Shown: positions 24,092 to 34,906 of the stretch, piece after piece
Layout: each line of letters begins with the position of its first letter
Numbering within the stretch: position 1 is the first letter of the stretch
DNA from: Climacium dendroides
Lineage: Eukaryota > Streptophyta > Bryopsida > Hypnales > Climaciaceae
Assembly (NCBI GenBank): GCA_950106755.1
Contig: OX467089.1
Location: 6,202,501 to 6,266,500 of the forward strand
Direction of reading: 5' to 3'
DNA: 64,000 nucleotides
The notes under the pieces: model-generated
Databases searched by the model: none
What the model was told of the DNA's origin: nothing
Seen by the model: only the letters and a program-made list of their open reading frames with translations
Program-made: the position numbers and the translations under genes

Positions 24092-25581
24092 TCATGGCGG
24101 AACTCGTGGTCTAACGACGAAAGACGAATCGGCAATGAGAGTGAACACCAGCTCTTGCCCTAGTTGGAGACCATTTTCAGTCTTAAACTCCTTCCAGCCG
24201 TCTGCGAGGGAAATCCTTCTCTTCTCTCCATCCATTCTCCAAGCGCAGGCGACATTGTACACCGGAGACTCGTGATGTAACCACCGAAGCGTAACATAAG
24301 TGTCAAGTTGGATGCCGTAAGTCCTCGCAAATATGCAAGGAATCTCCTGCACCAGACAAATAGAAAGACTGATTGACTCCCTTCATGGTGAATTTTTCTC
24401 CAGGTATTTACTTGGCTTAGCCAGGATCTGTACATATTGCAAAGAAAACTAGTTGATCGCATGACTACGTACAAGAATTTGGCAGCCAGCAAGGATACTT
24501 TGGTGAAATTTCAAATTTCAAATCAAAGCTTACCAGGATATAGCAGTGGTTTCGCGTTAATTTCTTGAAGAAACTTGGAAGAGATTTCCGAATCTTCTTT
24601 CGGGGAGCAGAATCCTTAAACTCAAGGTCATGGCTTCTTTTATTCTCAATCAAGTTCCTAAGACTGTCACCCTTGCTCAAGAACGTCACCAGCTCCTCAC
24701 GCTTCACCACCGGCACGGGCTCTTTGTCATGACACCTTTCCAATGCAGAGTTCCTCGCAATTCTCTGAGCACAGAAGGTTTCAGCGAAAGGCATAAGAAC
24801 GCTTGCGAACTAAGCTGAAGATCAAGACAGGTCTCCATTTTGGACAGGTCATGGGAATCAGAGTTGCGAAATTACCGGTGTAAGAAGGTGCGACGACGAG
24901 TTCTCATATTTTCTGTCACAGTCTGCAACTTCGATTGCATTTGACTGTGTAGTCGGCTGTGCGCAGCTGATCGAGAACAGTTTCTCCCTTTCCTCGGCAG
25001 GCATGTACTCGTCTTTACACCCTGAAGATGCTGTTACTCTTTGCGAAGATTTGACTCTTTTCGACCGAGGAATGCCGGGGAGTGGCATCCGCGATATGCC
25101 GACTTCGAACTCCGACATGGCCGTGAGCGTAAAAGTGAGCCGATCGCCTTCCACGAGGCAATTGAAGGAAGCATATGCACTCCATCCACGGCAGAACATG
25201 ACTTGCGGCCGCTTGTGAGGATGATAAATAATCACTTCCACGGTCCACGTTCTTCCTGTCGCTCTTGATATCAATTTCACATTCTCTTGTATCTTCGCCC
25301 CGTGCTCTCGCATGAACCATATCGGCACTGTCTGTAAGCAAATGCGATCAATCCAAAATTAACTACAGTTTCACGAATTCCGAAGACAGAAATCAAGAAA
25401 ACCAAAATATCAATTTTCCAAGAATTCCAAGAACACTTAATTCTCGCGGTCAGAAACTCACAAGCTTTGCATATTTGTTAAGAAACGGTGAACTCGTCGC
25501 CGTTATTGTCGCTTCAAAACCGATGCTCCTCCGCGGCTCCTGCAAGTGCATGTTCTCTAAATTCTCAGAACTCACTTCCAT
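24092..25581 (-). CDS. Protein with two B3 DNA-binding domains (REM-like)
   Basis: Minus-strand exons 25581-25462, 25331-24876, 24809-24534 and 24346-24092 give 368 residues; all introns are phase 0 and GT-AG. B3 domains are plant-specific DNA-binding barrels, so a nuclear transcription regulator is expected. The first B3 domain spans about residues 17-115 (RSIGFEATITATSSPF, then the IWF..HG segment, WTVEV, CRGWSAYASFNCLVEGDRLTF). The second spans about 270-365 (FFKKLTRN, IPCIFARTYGI, ISLADGWKEF, LGQELVFTLI) and ends the protein. Between them is a basic linker of about 150 residues (RSKRVKSSQR, APRKKIRKSL). Two B3 domains without other modules fit the REM group, but no target can be inferred. 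The acceptor at 24,809 was chosen over one 5 bp upstream because the latter brings in an in-frame TAG. Confidence 0.8.
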
Positions 25582-26581
25582 TTCTTTCACATTCCGCTCT
25601 CAAGCAATCTCACCGATACGCATCTTGATTCTTGAGTTATAAAATATAAAAAGAAGCTTAACGACTAAGTACTTCGGCTCTCGCTACTAACAGTAGTGAA
25701 CAATGAATCGAAACAAAATGTTAACGCAGGCATTACAAAGGCGAACCATCGAATCCTGAAAGCATGGAATGAACTCAAGATTTTTTCACACATTTTACAC
25801 TATGAGGAGGAGGAGATGTACCGTGATGTAATGAGCAGAACAGATATCCAGAATTGCAATGACGATTCGTATGACTTGAGAAGTCGATAGGGAAGGGAAA
25901 GCCAGGCATCATTGAGCTTTGAGTCGATTCAGCTTACTTTATTTTTTCGAATTTTCTTACTACACGTGTATGTCATAGTGTTGTTCATCAAGGTGTACAT
26001 CAAGCTTCCATGTAACTCTATGTCTATGAACGTGGTTCTATGCTCTCAAGTCTCAGCTTCAAACTGCAATAATATTATCTCTATATCCATTCAACAATAA
26101 GTCTGAAATTTTGAGTTTACATCAATATTAAGCAATTAGGATATCGTTTGCAACTAATAGAAACTTCACGACCTGCACCAAAAAACATTCTGTGCTTTGA
26201 AATGCCATCTTCAACCTACGGCAATGGCATAACCTCTGTTTACTGTTAAGAAAAAACTACGACGACACGTCAACCATGTTCACATTGAATTACAATCCTT
26301 TGATGGATCACCGGACCTCGCCCAACTGCGAGCAACCTTAATATACATATCTTACAACGGACAAAATTAAAGCACGACTTACCTCGTTCAATCCTTGGCT
26401 TCGTCAAGAAGATCAACAAGACGGACGCACAACCTGTCAGACAGTGCTTCTCGTTCGTTAAGTATTTAAGATGTTTGAAAACATAGATGGCCAACTAGTA
26501 CTTGGGAACTGAATGAAACTCATCGAATTTGCAAAGGATTCCTTCAAATGAAGACCTCCTTGAAGATAGTCACTACAAGAG
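25582..26581. other. Region upstream of the B3 gene
   Basis: It probably contains the promoter and leader of the minus-strand B3 gene. A 64-codon frame at 25,696-25,890 (+) starts with GTG and has no recognised domain. No other gene is seen. Confidence 0.45.
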
Positions 26582-26763
26582 AAAGGTGTGTTTTAAGTAT
26601 AGTTTTAGTAGTGTAATCTTAAAATTTGTGACCTTTTAGGAGATTCTTAATAAAATTGTACTAAAAATATATATATATTTTAGTAAGTTTTTACTAAAAA
26701 TCTCCTAAAAGTTCAGAAATTTTAAAATTTATACTACTAAAATTATACTTAAAACACACCTTT
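26582..26763. mobile_element. 182-bp palindromic MITE
   Basis: The ends read aaaggtgtgttttaag.ata.ttttagtagt and its inverse. The arms pair almost to the centre at about 26,680, which holds an (AT)n loop around aaatatatatatatttt. It is a classic foldback MITE with no coding sequence. Confidence 0.8.
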
Positions 26764-26886
26764 TTCTTATTTATGATTCTGTTTATGCTCATAGTAGGTG
26801 TGTTTTTTAAGTGTAGTAGTCACCTTTCTCTTATTTATGATTCTGTTTATGTTCATAGTAGGTGTGTTTTTTAAGTGTAGTAGTGG
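26764..26886 (+). repeat. 64-bp tandem duplication abutting the MITE
   Basis: The unit containing cttatttatgattctgtttatg then catagtaggtgtgttttttaa begins just after the MITE and repeats with a 64-bp period (catagtagg at 26,790 and 26,854). Its ggtgtgtttttt-aagt.tagtagt core matches the MITE terminus, so it was probably amplified from a second MITE end. Confidence 0.7.
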
Positions 26887-28030
26887 TAGACAATGGAACT
26901 CTACTTTTATATTCCTCAAAAAAAATGGATTTTTTGGTGAAAAGTTCCTATTCATATGGGATGAAATTGTAAAAAAAAGCTTCAATTTTTGGATGATAGC
27001 ATAGGAGACAACTTTGTAGAATGAATATTTTATTCAAAAAAGGTAGGTTTTGACATGGCCAAAGCTCCATGAATTGTATGCACCAAGAATGGAAGGCCAA
27101 TTTCTTGGCCTTGGGGCCATTGCTAGATTTCATTGAAAATACATTTTTTAATAAAATATTTTTTTTTTCCACAAATTATACTCATTGAAAATAGAAAGAA
27201 AGGTTGAAACTTTCACGTCTGCAATGGCATTACATGGTTAAAGCCACTAGTATATATCTATTATTGTAGTATATATCTTATATCTATAGTATATATCTAT
27301 ATCTATAGATGATTATAGTATATTTTTTCTATCTATAATCACAAATTTTATTTCATGAACTTTTGTGAAGCAACGATTTCAACTGTAAGTTCATTCTCAA
27401 TCTTAATTATGTTCCACTCAATGAATTAGTAATTGTAGAATTATTGGAAGCACTTGGGAGGTCTTAGCTTGTACTTGTGCCAAATGGATTTCATTTCTGT
27501 TTTGCACGTGTGTTGAGTATGTTTCATATACTTACAAACTCCCCCATGTATTGCCACCCATGGACAAAAAAGACTAGATAATACTTGAGAATTGTTAGGC
27601 TTAAAAAAATTATAGGACATAATGCCAAGTCTAATAGTTCACCACATAAAGAAATTGGAAGGGGATTATCTCTTCGGGTATAATATTTCTTAGTGTGACT
27701 TGACCCCCCCAAACTTTCTTAAAACAAAAAGTTTTAGGGGGTCAAGTTACACTATAAAATATAATACCCCAAGGGGTAACACCCTATAGTTTTCCTTGTA
27801 TCACAAACTTCCATATCTATACTTTTTGCAAATCTAAGAGTTTGGAGTCTAATAGTTCATCACAAACTTCCATATATGTACTTCTCATAAATCTAAGGGT
27901 GTAGAAAAAAAGGTTTGTGTTATGAGTAATAACGCATTTTTTACTATCCAATGAATGGTGATAAATCTCCCTTGAAAACCAAACTTGGAAGGTGATCAAG
28001 GATGTGGACAAGGAGCAACCGTTGTTATAA
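26887..28030. other. AT-rich intergenic DNA with MITEs
   Basis: No coding frame has support. It contains the inverted-repeat element at 27,672-27,774 and a run of tatatcta repeats at about 27,250-27,330. Confidence 0.5.
27672..27774. mobile_element. 103-bp MITE with 39-bp inverted repeats
   Basis: The left arm cttcgggtataatattt..tagtgtgacttgaccccc and the complement of the right arm (ending ataataccccaagg) match at about 33 of 39 positions around a loop of some 20 bp. No coding capacity. Confidence 0.7.
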
Positions 28031-28031
28031 G

Positions 28032-28182
28032 GTAAACTACCCCATTTCAAATCAAATGGGAGCAAGCCCATTGCAAGCTAAATTATATTAGTGGAAGTAC
28101 ATTTTAGAACTTGAATGTACTCCACTAACATAATTTAGCCCACAATGGGTTTACTTCCATTTGATCTTGAATGGAAGATAGT
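28032..28182. mobile_element. MITE, second copy at 36,201-36,354
   Basis: gtaaactaccccatttcaaa.caaatgggagcaa opens the element. The middle contains aaattat.ttagtggagtacatt and its inverse. The 154-bp copy at 36,201 has the same order and better preserved ends. Confidence 0.75.
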
Positions 28183-29299
28183 AGCCGACCATTACCCCAT
28201 TTTCAATCTACAAGTTGCTTTCTTTCCATGAAGTTGTACTTTCTTCTTGTGAAGTTGTGGTGGAGTTTGAGGAACATTACAGGCGCATTATGATTGTCTG
28301 TAAGGCTATCAATATTGCAACTAGCCCTTGGTTGATTTTGCAATCAACCTATGGTTAGAAATTGAAAAAGTCTATACCACCATTACAGGCCAAAGAGAAT
28401 CTTTCACTAAAAAATTCATAATAATTATATTTTGTTTAATAAAATTCTGGAAAAAATATAGAAACCTTCAAAACTCTATTTATGTACTCTATTTGTCAAA
28501 TTATAAAGATTTTGTAAATACTTTGTTGTTGAATTCAAAATTGCTTCAATCTAACAAAGCTTCAAATCATTTGGTAGTAAGAAAAGAACATTAGAATTGA
28601 AAACATTCAAAGCTTAAAAAATCATAAAATTTTGAAAATAAAATGAAATATGAAACCTTCATAATATCACTGTACCTCTGTAATATCACATTTTACATTG
28701 TGTGATATTACAAAGGTGGAATAGCCGTTGAAACTCTATAATATCACATTGTGTATAAATATGATATTATGAAAGGCTTTGTGATTTTAATAGTATAATA
28801 ATATAAAAATGGGTCAACTATCTTAGTTTACCTTACATGTCATTGATGACTCGATCAGTTGTCAGGATCATGAATCTGAGTCGGAAACAATGAATTGCCT
28901 TGGCAGCAGCTCGTTTCTGATCGAACGTGTTGAGCAGCTTGGGTGGATCGATGTTGAAGGTGTGTTTTCGATGCCCGGGCCGGTGTTCTGGAATTGGTGG
29001 ATTTGGTTTCTGTTTTTGGAGTCGCTGTTTGTGCTGTAGTTCATGCTTGGAGTTTTTTAAAGTGGCTCGGCCAGTGTTCGATTGTTTCGAATGTACCCAA
29101 TGCTGCTCTTGTCCAGGTTACTTCACATTCTGTGAGCCTACTAGGGCCTACAACATCTAAGTTTGATCAACTAGACCCGCACATCTCAACATGTAATTGT
29201 TGATCACCATTTAAGGATGGGAAACAAAATGATACATTACCTCTGCAGAATGCGAAGCCTCTGCAAATATATATAAATGTGGAAAATATATAGCTGTTT
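28183..29299. other. Intergenic DNA; possible 3' UTR of a minus-strand gene
   Basis: 28,310-28,500 is a copy of a dispersed repeat also present at 50,880-51,060 (inverted), 60,210-60,420 (inverted) and 60,590-60,750 (direct). From about 28,870 GC content rises. That part has overlapping short plus-strand frames (28,927-29,203) without domains, and may be the 3' UTR of the minus-strand exon ending at 29,300. Confidence 0.4.
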
Positions 29300-29405
29300 C
29301 TACTTCACAGGATATGCACTACGGACATTGTACGCTTGATGCATACGGCTGAAACCTGTGATCCATCTCATCATGTGCCCAACGCCGGAAACATCTCCTT
29401 GAAAG
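29300..29405 (-). CDS. Candidate terminal exon, possibly of the bL36 gene
   Basis: On the minus strand a good acceptor (aaatttatgcag) precedes an open frame of 34 codons (FQGDVSGVGHMMRWITG..) that ends in TAG at 29,300. It is in frame with the bL36 exon if that exon is spliced at its CCCAT|GTAAGC donor (exon end 31,532), giving an 85-residue protein. A different acceptor at 29,428 is instead in frame with the exon candidate at 30,109-30,255. I do not recognise the peptide. Which partner is right is undecided. Confidence 0.35.
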
Positions 29406-30108
29406 CTGCATAAATTTGGTCGATAATACTAAAGATGCAATATTACGAATCCATGCAGAGTGTAGGATGCTCTGGAGGATTTGTGACACCTAGGAAAAGC
29501 AAGCTATGATCACAAGCATCACAGCATTTCACCGCAACCTCCTTGCTTCTCCCTCGAACTCCAACAGAGTCAAGTGTATCACCTGCATGCTAGAGCAATG
29601 AGAATCAGATTCCAAGGCGTCCTGAGATTAAGGGAGGGCAAACATTCAAAACGGACTACAATGGAGACATGAGTAGTACTGTACAGGACAGAGGACCTCC
29701 TGTGCAGACCTGGCATTCTGTGTTAGTGTGGACAGCAATGAAGTTTTGTTCAAAGAAAAGAGGAGTCCTAATGTATTTAGAAAAAACAAAGATCTCCAGG
29801 GTACCTCTATTTTCATAAACTCTTTATTATAACTAGTACCCTGGTGTGTTTACAAAAAACAGAGGAGATCATGTCTCTAAGTATATTCTTAATTACCTAG
29901 GAAGTGAAACTTTTATCCGAGAATTTTATATTCGACCGAATTTGAGAAATATCCTAAAAAAATGTAAGCAAACCCCTTGCAGTAGGATTCAAGGTCGGAA
30001 ACCTCATACGGTCATAAAACCCTGAGTTGATGAAACCCAGAAAAAAAAATGGCATCAAAGCCCGGCGTTACAGCAGCAAGACACAATAAAGAGGCGAGAA
30101 TCGCATAC

Positions 30109-30255
30109 CATGGCAACAGAAGCGAGGTTGCAAAGGGAGCGAGCAAGCTCAGGAGTTGATGGCGCTGCAACAATGGCAAGGGAGATTCTGCTTTGGGGTT
30201 TGTAGGGTTTTAGGGTGTTAGCGAGCATCCGCACCCTTGCGGTATTGGGAGCCAT
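30109..30255 (-). CDS. Candidate first exon of a small unrecognised protein
   Basis: An ATG at 30,255 opens 49 codons up to a donor (GCCATG|GTATGC). The peptide is basic and Ala/Ser-rich at its start (MAPNTARVRMLANTLKPY), like a mitochondrial presequence. Joined in phase to the acceptor at 29,428 it would give 91 residues ending at 29,300. An AAACCCTAAACCCTAA motif lies upstream at 31,176-31,191. Alternatively this is only part of a long intron of the bL36 gene. No family is recognised. Confidence 0.3.
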
Positions 30256-31527
30256 GTACTGGGAGAATCGATCATTAGTTACATGCTAGAGTGGGTTAGA
30301 TGCCAATTCCATTTGTCTTTCAAGGAAAGTTTACTGAAAAAATTGAAAACTTCCAGCAAGCACTCCCCAAACCCCAAACATGGGCACCGTGCTTTACAAA
30401 TAGAACCATCTATGCAAATCGGAAGAAACACAGTCCATTACCCAGTACCAACTTCCATGTGAAAGACCACGGCCAAAGAACACAGAATTATTGTAAAGGG
30501 CATCTGAATTGCAAGCAAAATTTGAATTGGATAAGCGATATGCATTTAGTGCAAGCATTATAGATTATAAGCGCCACTACTGCTACTAGGTCTTAACGCA
30601 ATTCGCAAAATCCTTCCCAATGTGAAATACAAAGATTTTAATACAAAACACAGTCAAGAACTTGTTTCTATCGCGGAACCAGGTAACAATGATGCTAATC
30701 CAACGCCCTCGTTGAACTCTACTGGTTGAAATCGACTGACAACAGTCTCAGATGGTTGGTAATCGTACGACTTCGGAATTCGCCTTATGAAATCTAGGGG
30801 CCTGCATCATACATAGACACAACTGACATTAGCGATTCGGGAGTAGATCACTTGCGAAACTGCCACTCATTTTCCGGCCTCCACATCTCACTAGCATTAG
30901 GAGGGTAATACTTCAGCAGATAGTTCTAAACAATAATTGAGGGCAATTGTGATCCAGAGGTTGCAAATCAAACTAGAGACTTAATTGCTTGAAGAGACAG
31001 TAAAATTCATATTCTGCAATTCAATTTAGAGAAAATTCCAGATCATCATCGACCCTAATAAAGAGACTTCCAAGTCCATCAAACTCTAACATTCGTCTGC
31101 TTCAACTTCCGGCAGAAACAGTCAATCCAATGCCACACTAAACGTCATAGTCTCCAATATCCCCGTCGAAAACATAAACCCTAAACCCTAATGCAGAGAC
31201 GAGAGACGCGAAGCAGCATGGGAATTTTCTACAAAGAATCCGCGTAACGTGAAGGCGCAAATCGACTAAATCTCACAAAATGCCCGCAGTAGATGGAGAG
31301 ATCCAAACAAGGATACTCATGATACTTGCCATTAAGCTTGTGCAACCCCCAAAAGAAGAAAGGAAATGATTTCAGATGTCGCAATACGTGGGAAGAAACA
31401 GTCTTAGCTTGAACTTAGCTCAAGCCCTTCGCCACTAACTGCATAGCGCGCACATCAGCATTGCATTCTACATGCTCGTTCACGGGGTGAAAGGAGAAAA
31501 ACATAGAAAAAATTAATGGCAAAGAGC
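30256..31527. other. Intron or intergenic DNA on the minus-strand bL36 side
   Basis: It contains a fragment of the foldback family (30,296-30,380, phrase ccaattccatttgtctttc) and the telo-box array at 31,176. The 87-codon plus frame at 30,300-30,563 lies in that repeat and is not called. Confidence 0.4.
31176..31191. promoter_or_regulatory. Double telo-box
   Basis: AAACCCTAAACCCTAA on the plus strand. It could belong to a promoter of the small minus-strand gene starting at 30,255, or lie by chance within a long bL36 intron. Confidence 0.35.
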
Positions 31528-31683
31528 TTACATGGGAGGCAGATCAGTTTCGTAAGAGAATTCGCAGAATCCTTGACGTTGCTTGTGCTTGGGATTCACA
31601 GTGCATAGCACGAACACTTTATTCCGGCGCTTGACCACCTTGCAGTACTCGCACAAGCGGCGAACCGCTGCCCGCACTTTCAT
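31528..31683 (-). CDS. rpl36: Ribosomal protein bL36 (bacterial type, probably mitochondrial)
   Basis: The ATG at 31,683 opens a 51-codon frame ending in TAA. bL36 is the small zinc-ribbon protein of the large ribosomal subunit of bacteria and organelles. The sequence shows the start [15 protein letters not shown], then VVKRR, the Cys at 27 and the signature NPKHKQRQG with His 33. The zinc ligands CxxC (Cys 11, Cys 14), Cys 27 and His 33 are all in place. An extension past RQG ([12 protein letters not shown]) also fits a plant organellar form; an organelle-encoded copy would normally stop near RQG. The terminal codons ATG-TAA coincide with a strong donor (CAT|GTAAGC), so the gene may continue by splicing to 29,405-29,300. 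No separate transit peptide is seen. Family call is firm; the C-terminus is open. Confidence 0.8.
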   Translation of the reverse strand: MKVRAAVRRLCEYCKVVKRRNKVFVLCTVNPKHKQRQGFCEFSYETDLPPM

Positions 31684-31753
31684 GGTTTCACAAGGCAAAA
31701 GCGACAGAGGAGAGAGCGTCTCGACCTTTCCGAGAGAGACGTCCGGGCTCGTT

Positions 31754-31766
31754 GTTAGGGTTAGGG
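31754..31766 (-). promoter_or_regulatory. Telomere-repeat motif upstream of bL36
   Basis: GTTAGGGTTAGGG (minus strand CCCTAACCCTAAC) lies about 70 bp upstream of the bL36 ATG. Such motifs are common near starts of plant ribosomal-protein genes. Role inferred from gene class. Confidence 0.45.
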
Positions 31767-31839
31767 CTATGGAATATAAGGTTCACGTCGAAAGGCAAGA
31801 GTCCATTGGAGTTGAGCTTGGCTAACAGTGATATTCAAC

Positions 31840-32260
31840 TGGTTTGTTCAGTAGGTAACATTCTTTGCGAGGTGCACACTCCAGTTTAAATCCCTATCAT
31901 GAAAATGTCTAGGAGCAATTCTCGCGATCCTGTCTAACCCCATTTCTAAATTGCAGTAAAACAAGGGTTGCAGAACATGGTGTATAACCTTGGCGTCGAA
32001 CTGTGTCTCTTGTAAGAAATATTATGTGTTTGAACGACTTTGTTGCAGTCCAATATCTACGCAAACAATTGTCACTGGCGTATGCCCGGGTATGTAATCA
32101 CTTAGGTGCACATTGTTCTCTCGTGTTCTGTCCATTGAGTTCATCTTTGGCCATGACTTGATTTGTGCCACACATCATTGAGGCCCCAAATCTCATTTAT
32201 TCAAGAGTGAAAGTCTTACATCAAATGCATGGCCAAAATGCATGCCCATTTTGGCCCATT
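31840..32260. other. Intergenic DNA, nothing recognised
   Basis: No frame or repeat of note was seen. It separates the bL36 leader from the minus-strand ORF pair. Confidence 0.4.
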
Positions 32261-32831
32261 TTAACCGCAAATATTAATCAAGACTCTTTCATGAGCTCTT
32301 GAACTCAAATTCTGGAATGTCATGGTTTTCGTTTCAGACGCTTCTTTGTAGCAGTCTCCGAGGATTTGAAGATGAGCAGTACTGAAGCGGTTATTCTCTC
32401 CTGATGAACGATGCGTGAAAATCACAGTCGGGGAATCACTGTTTGGACTGGCTCCCTCTGCCTTGCATTCTACGGGGGATGGAAACTTGAGAATCAATGG
32501 AGGCTGATCGAAGCGGGATGGAGCACACCTAAACCGTAACTAGAGCGCGCGCGAGAATCTCACCTACCTTGGGCTTGTCGATTGGGAGTGTTGCCAGTGC
32601 TGCTCTAATTGAGTGTCCAACAGTGCGTCTTCGACCCTTGCAATCTGCGCCATCAGAAAGTACAGGAGCCTTTGGTACTAGTTGATGCTTGTAGGTTTGT
32701 TGAAGAATTGATTCACTCTTTCCGAAGATTTGAAGATTTTGGGATTCAGTTTTGGGGTGTTTGAAGCTTGTTGGATAATACTTGAATTTGCACCGAGACG
32801 CACGTACTGTCCGATTGCAATCTTCGCGCAA
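32261..32831 (-). CDS. Unrecognised minus-strand two-exon coding candidate
   Basis: Two open frames, 32,831-32,568 and 32,503-32,261, join in phase 0 over a 64-bp GT-AG intron (CCCAAG|GTAGGTGAG and cgatcag|CCTCC). The product contains SDGADCKGRRRTVGHSIRA and SPTVIFTHRSSGENN and ends in TAA. No domain is recognised. The upstream frame is open to about 32,912 without an ATG, so a 5' exon would be needed. It lies just before two gene relics, so it could itself be a gene fragment. Confidence 0.3.
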
Positions 32832-33001
32832 TCTAAACAGTATTGGGTCATGACGCGTTTTCGGATTTAGGTGCCTGATTTTACTCTTACGACAGCCGCA
32901 GTCCAGAGCAAGTTAACTTACCCTTACATTTCTCATCGTTCTCGTACCAAATTTCCAGGTTGATTTTCTTAATAACTCGTTTTTCCGTTCAAAAACAGAG
33001 T

Positions 33002-33620
33002 ATCCTTGCGGAGTGGAAATACTGGTATTGGTTTGTCTTTCATTGCGTTGCGGCTGCCAAAGGTTACAAGCTCATCCTCACCATGCCTGCCTCGATGAGT
33101 ATGGAGCGTCGTATCTTGTTGAGGGCCTTTGGTGCTCAGCTCATTCTTACCGACCCCGCGAAGGGAATGAAAGGCTGAAGAAATTGCGAAAAAGACTCCG
33201 AATTCCTACATGCTTCAAAAATTTGAGAATCCAGCAAACCCTAAGGTATCTTATACAACTTATGGCGGGTATTACATTTGAGTCTTTGAATATATATTTC
33301 TTGTATTCATAATGACGTTAACCCCACAAAGGAAGAGCTTGTGTTTGTGGAGGATTTCAGAGGTACTACTTCAGTTCTCTGTTCTGTAGGTGCATTTTGA
33401 GACTACCGTACCCGAGAGCTCAGAAGACACAGCTGGGAAGGTTGTCATATTTTTTGTTTCCGGCACTGGAACTGGTGGAACTGTAACTGCAGTTGCTCGC
33501 TACTTGAAAAGAAAAAAACCGAGCGTTAAAGATTCCATAACATTCCTGAAGTTAATATTTAACCTGTTTCTGTTGACAGGATCCAGGGGATCGGAGCTGG
33601 CTTCACCACAAATTAGAACC
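33002..33620 (+). pseudogene. Decayed cysteine synthase (O-acetylserine thiol-lyase) copy
   Basis: Fragments follow the enzyme in order: [12 protein letters not shown], then after a frame change [40 protein letters not shown], then after another frame change [13 protein letters not shown], an intron (33,247-33,390 region), VHFETTVPE, VSGTGTGGTVTAVARYLK, and after a further intron-like gap IQGIGAG. These are the PLP-phosphate loop region and the GTGGT motif of the family. The N-terminal third with the PLP lysine and the C-terminal part are absent, and at least two frameshifts plus a small deletion break the frame. Introns are retained, so it arose by DNA duplication and not by reverse transcription. 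Confidence 0.8.
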
Positions 33621-33867
33621 CACTCAGCGTAACTTTCACATCGCATGTTCGAACGAATCTAAACATGACTCTTTGGGACTAAGCCAAATGCTATTGTGAT
33701 TCTCATATTAAGCATGTAGCATTTGATTTGATGTTTGTACTCCTAAGCTGTATCATTTTTGTTTGAGTCAGCAGGGGCATTTTCTGGACGTTTCATTTTT
33801 CTAAGGAAGCTTAGATTCTGATGTGCATGAGGTCAAAGTGTCAGCGTACATTGCCGATGCATATTAA

Positions 33868-34841
33868 CCCCTCACCGCCCAAGGCCTAACCATGTCAAAA
33901 AAACAACCTTGCTTTTCGAGTGTTATAAGTCTAAATTTGAGTAAGTTATGAAAATCTCAACGGTACAATCTTGTAGTGTGCATGTTGTAGATGGTGTAAA
34001 TCAAATTTGGGGTCATTTGACCGTATAGATTGAAAGATTATAATGTTTTAGTGTTGACAAAAGATGCTGAAATTTTCCTAAAAACACATTTGGAGGTGAA
34101 ATTCGATTTCTAAACCTACTCAAATGAAAAAACTTTAAACTACAAAGTGATTTAAAATCAAATGACAAACACTTTGGTGGGAAAAAAAATCATTCAATTG
34201 ACTCATTGCGTTTGCAAAACTGTTTTGAAATGTCAAAAAACAGTGAAAAAAGTAGCAAAAAAACACATCTATGGCTGAACCTACCTCTACTAAAATGCTT
34301 CTCAATCATTCATAACTTCTTGGATTGATATGAAATTTTTACCACAAGAACTAGACTAGTATGTGCAACTTTTCCAACAAAAATTATTGAAAACAAACCA
34401 TGTCTGAAGAACTTATAAGCCGACGAAGTTCACTGTAATGCAAAAATGTCTGGATTTTAAACTTCGAATTGCTCCCAAGCATTGAAAACAACTTGGATTG
34501 ACATGAAAATTTTAGCACAATAATTAGACTTTATGGGGAACAAGACCCAACAAATTTTATTGAAAACTAACATTTGATGAAAAAGATACAAGCCCCCGAA
34601 GTTGCAGCCATCTCATTACAGTGTGGTGAACTCAAATTCAACCTGCGAACTTTGAATGACTTTCAAAAACTCATTACATCTTGTATAGATCTGAAAATTT
34701 TACCACAAAAAATAGACTTTTACGCGCAGAGTTTCCAATAAGTTTTATTGAAATTGGACATTGGATGCAAAAGTTACAGCACTTTGAAGTTGACTGCTAG
34801 ACTGTGTGAGGACAGTTTTGGTCCACTTGGGCGGTGAGGGG
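33868..34841 (+). mobile_element. 974-bp TTAA-flanked element with perfect 16-bp inverted repeats
   Basis: TTAA at 33,864-33,867 and 34,842-34,845 flank ends CCCCTCACCGCCCAAG and its exact complement. The interior matches 15,218-16,063 over most of its length. No coding frame is present. It lies between the cysteine synthase relic and the condensin relic. Boundary and CCCC-start resemble the 3056-3972 family, and both may use the same transposase. Confidence 0.85.
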
Positions 34842-34906
34842 TTAAAAGGACATCATTCTGAGAAAATTTCGTACAAGTACTTACTTGGTTGTGTATGGTT
34901 GTTCAG

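Noticed and set aside
25696..25890. 64-codon plus-strand frame upstream of the B3 gene
   Set aside because: Begins with GTG and shows no domain; more likely B3 leader or promoter sequence.
28927..29203. Overlapping Cys- or Val-rich plus-strand frames
   Set aside because: No domain or splice support; downstream of a minus-strand exon, so probably its 3' UTR.
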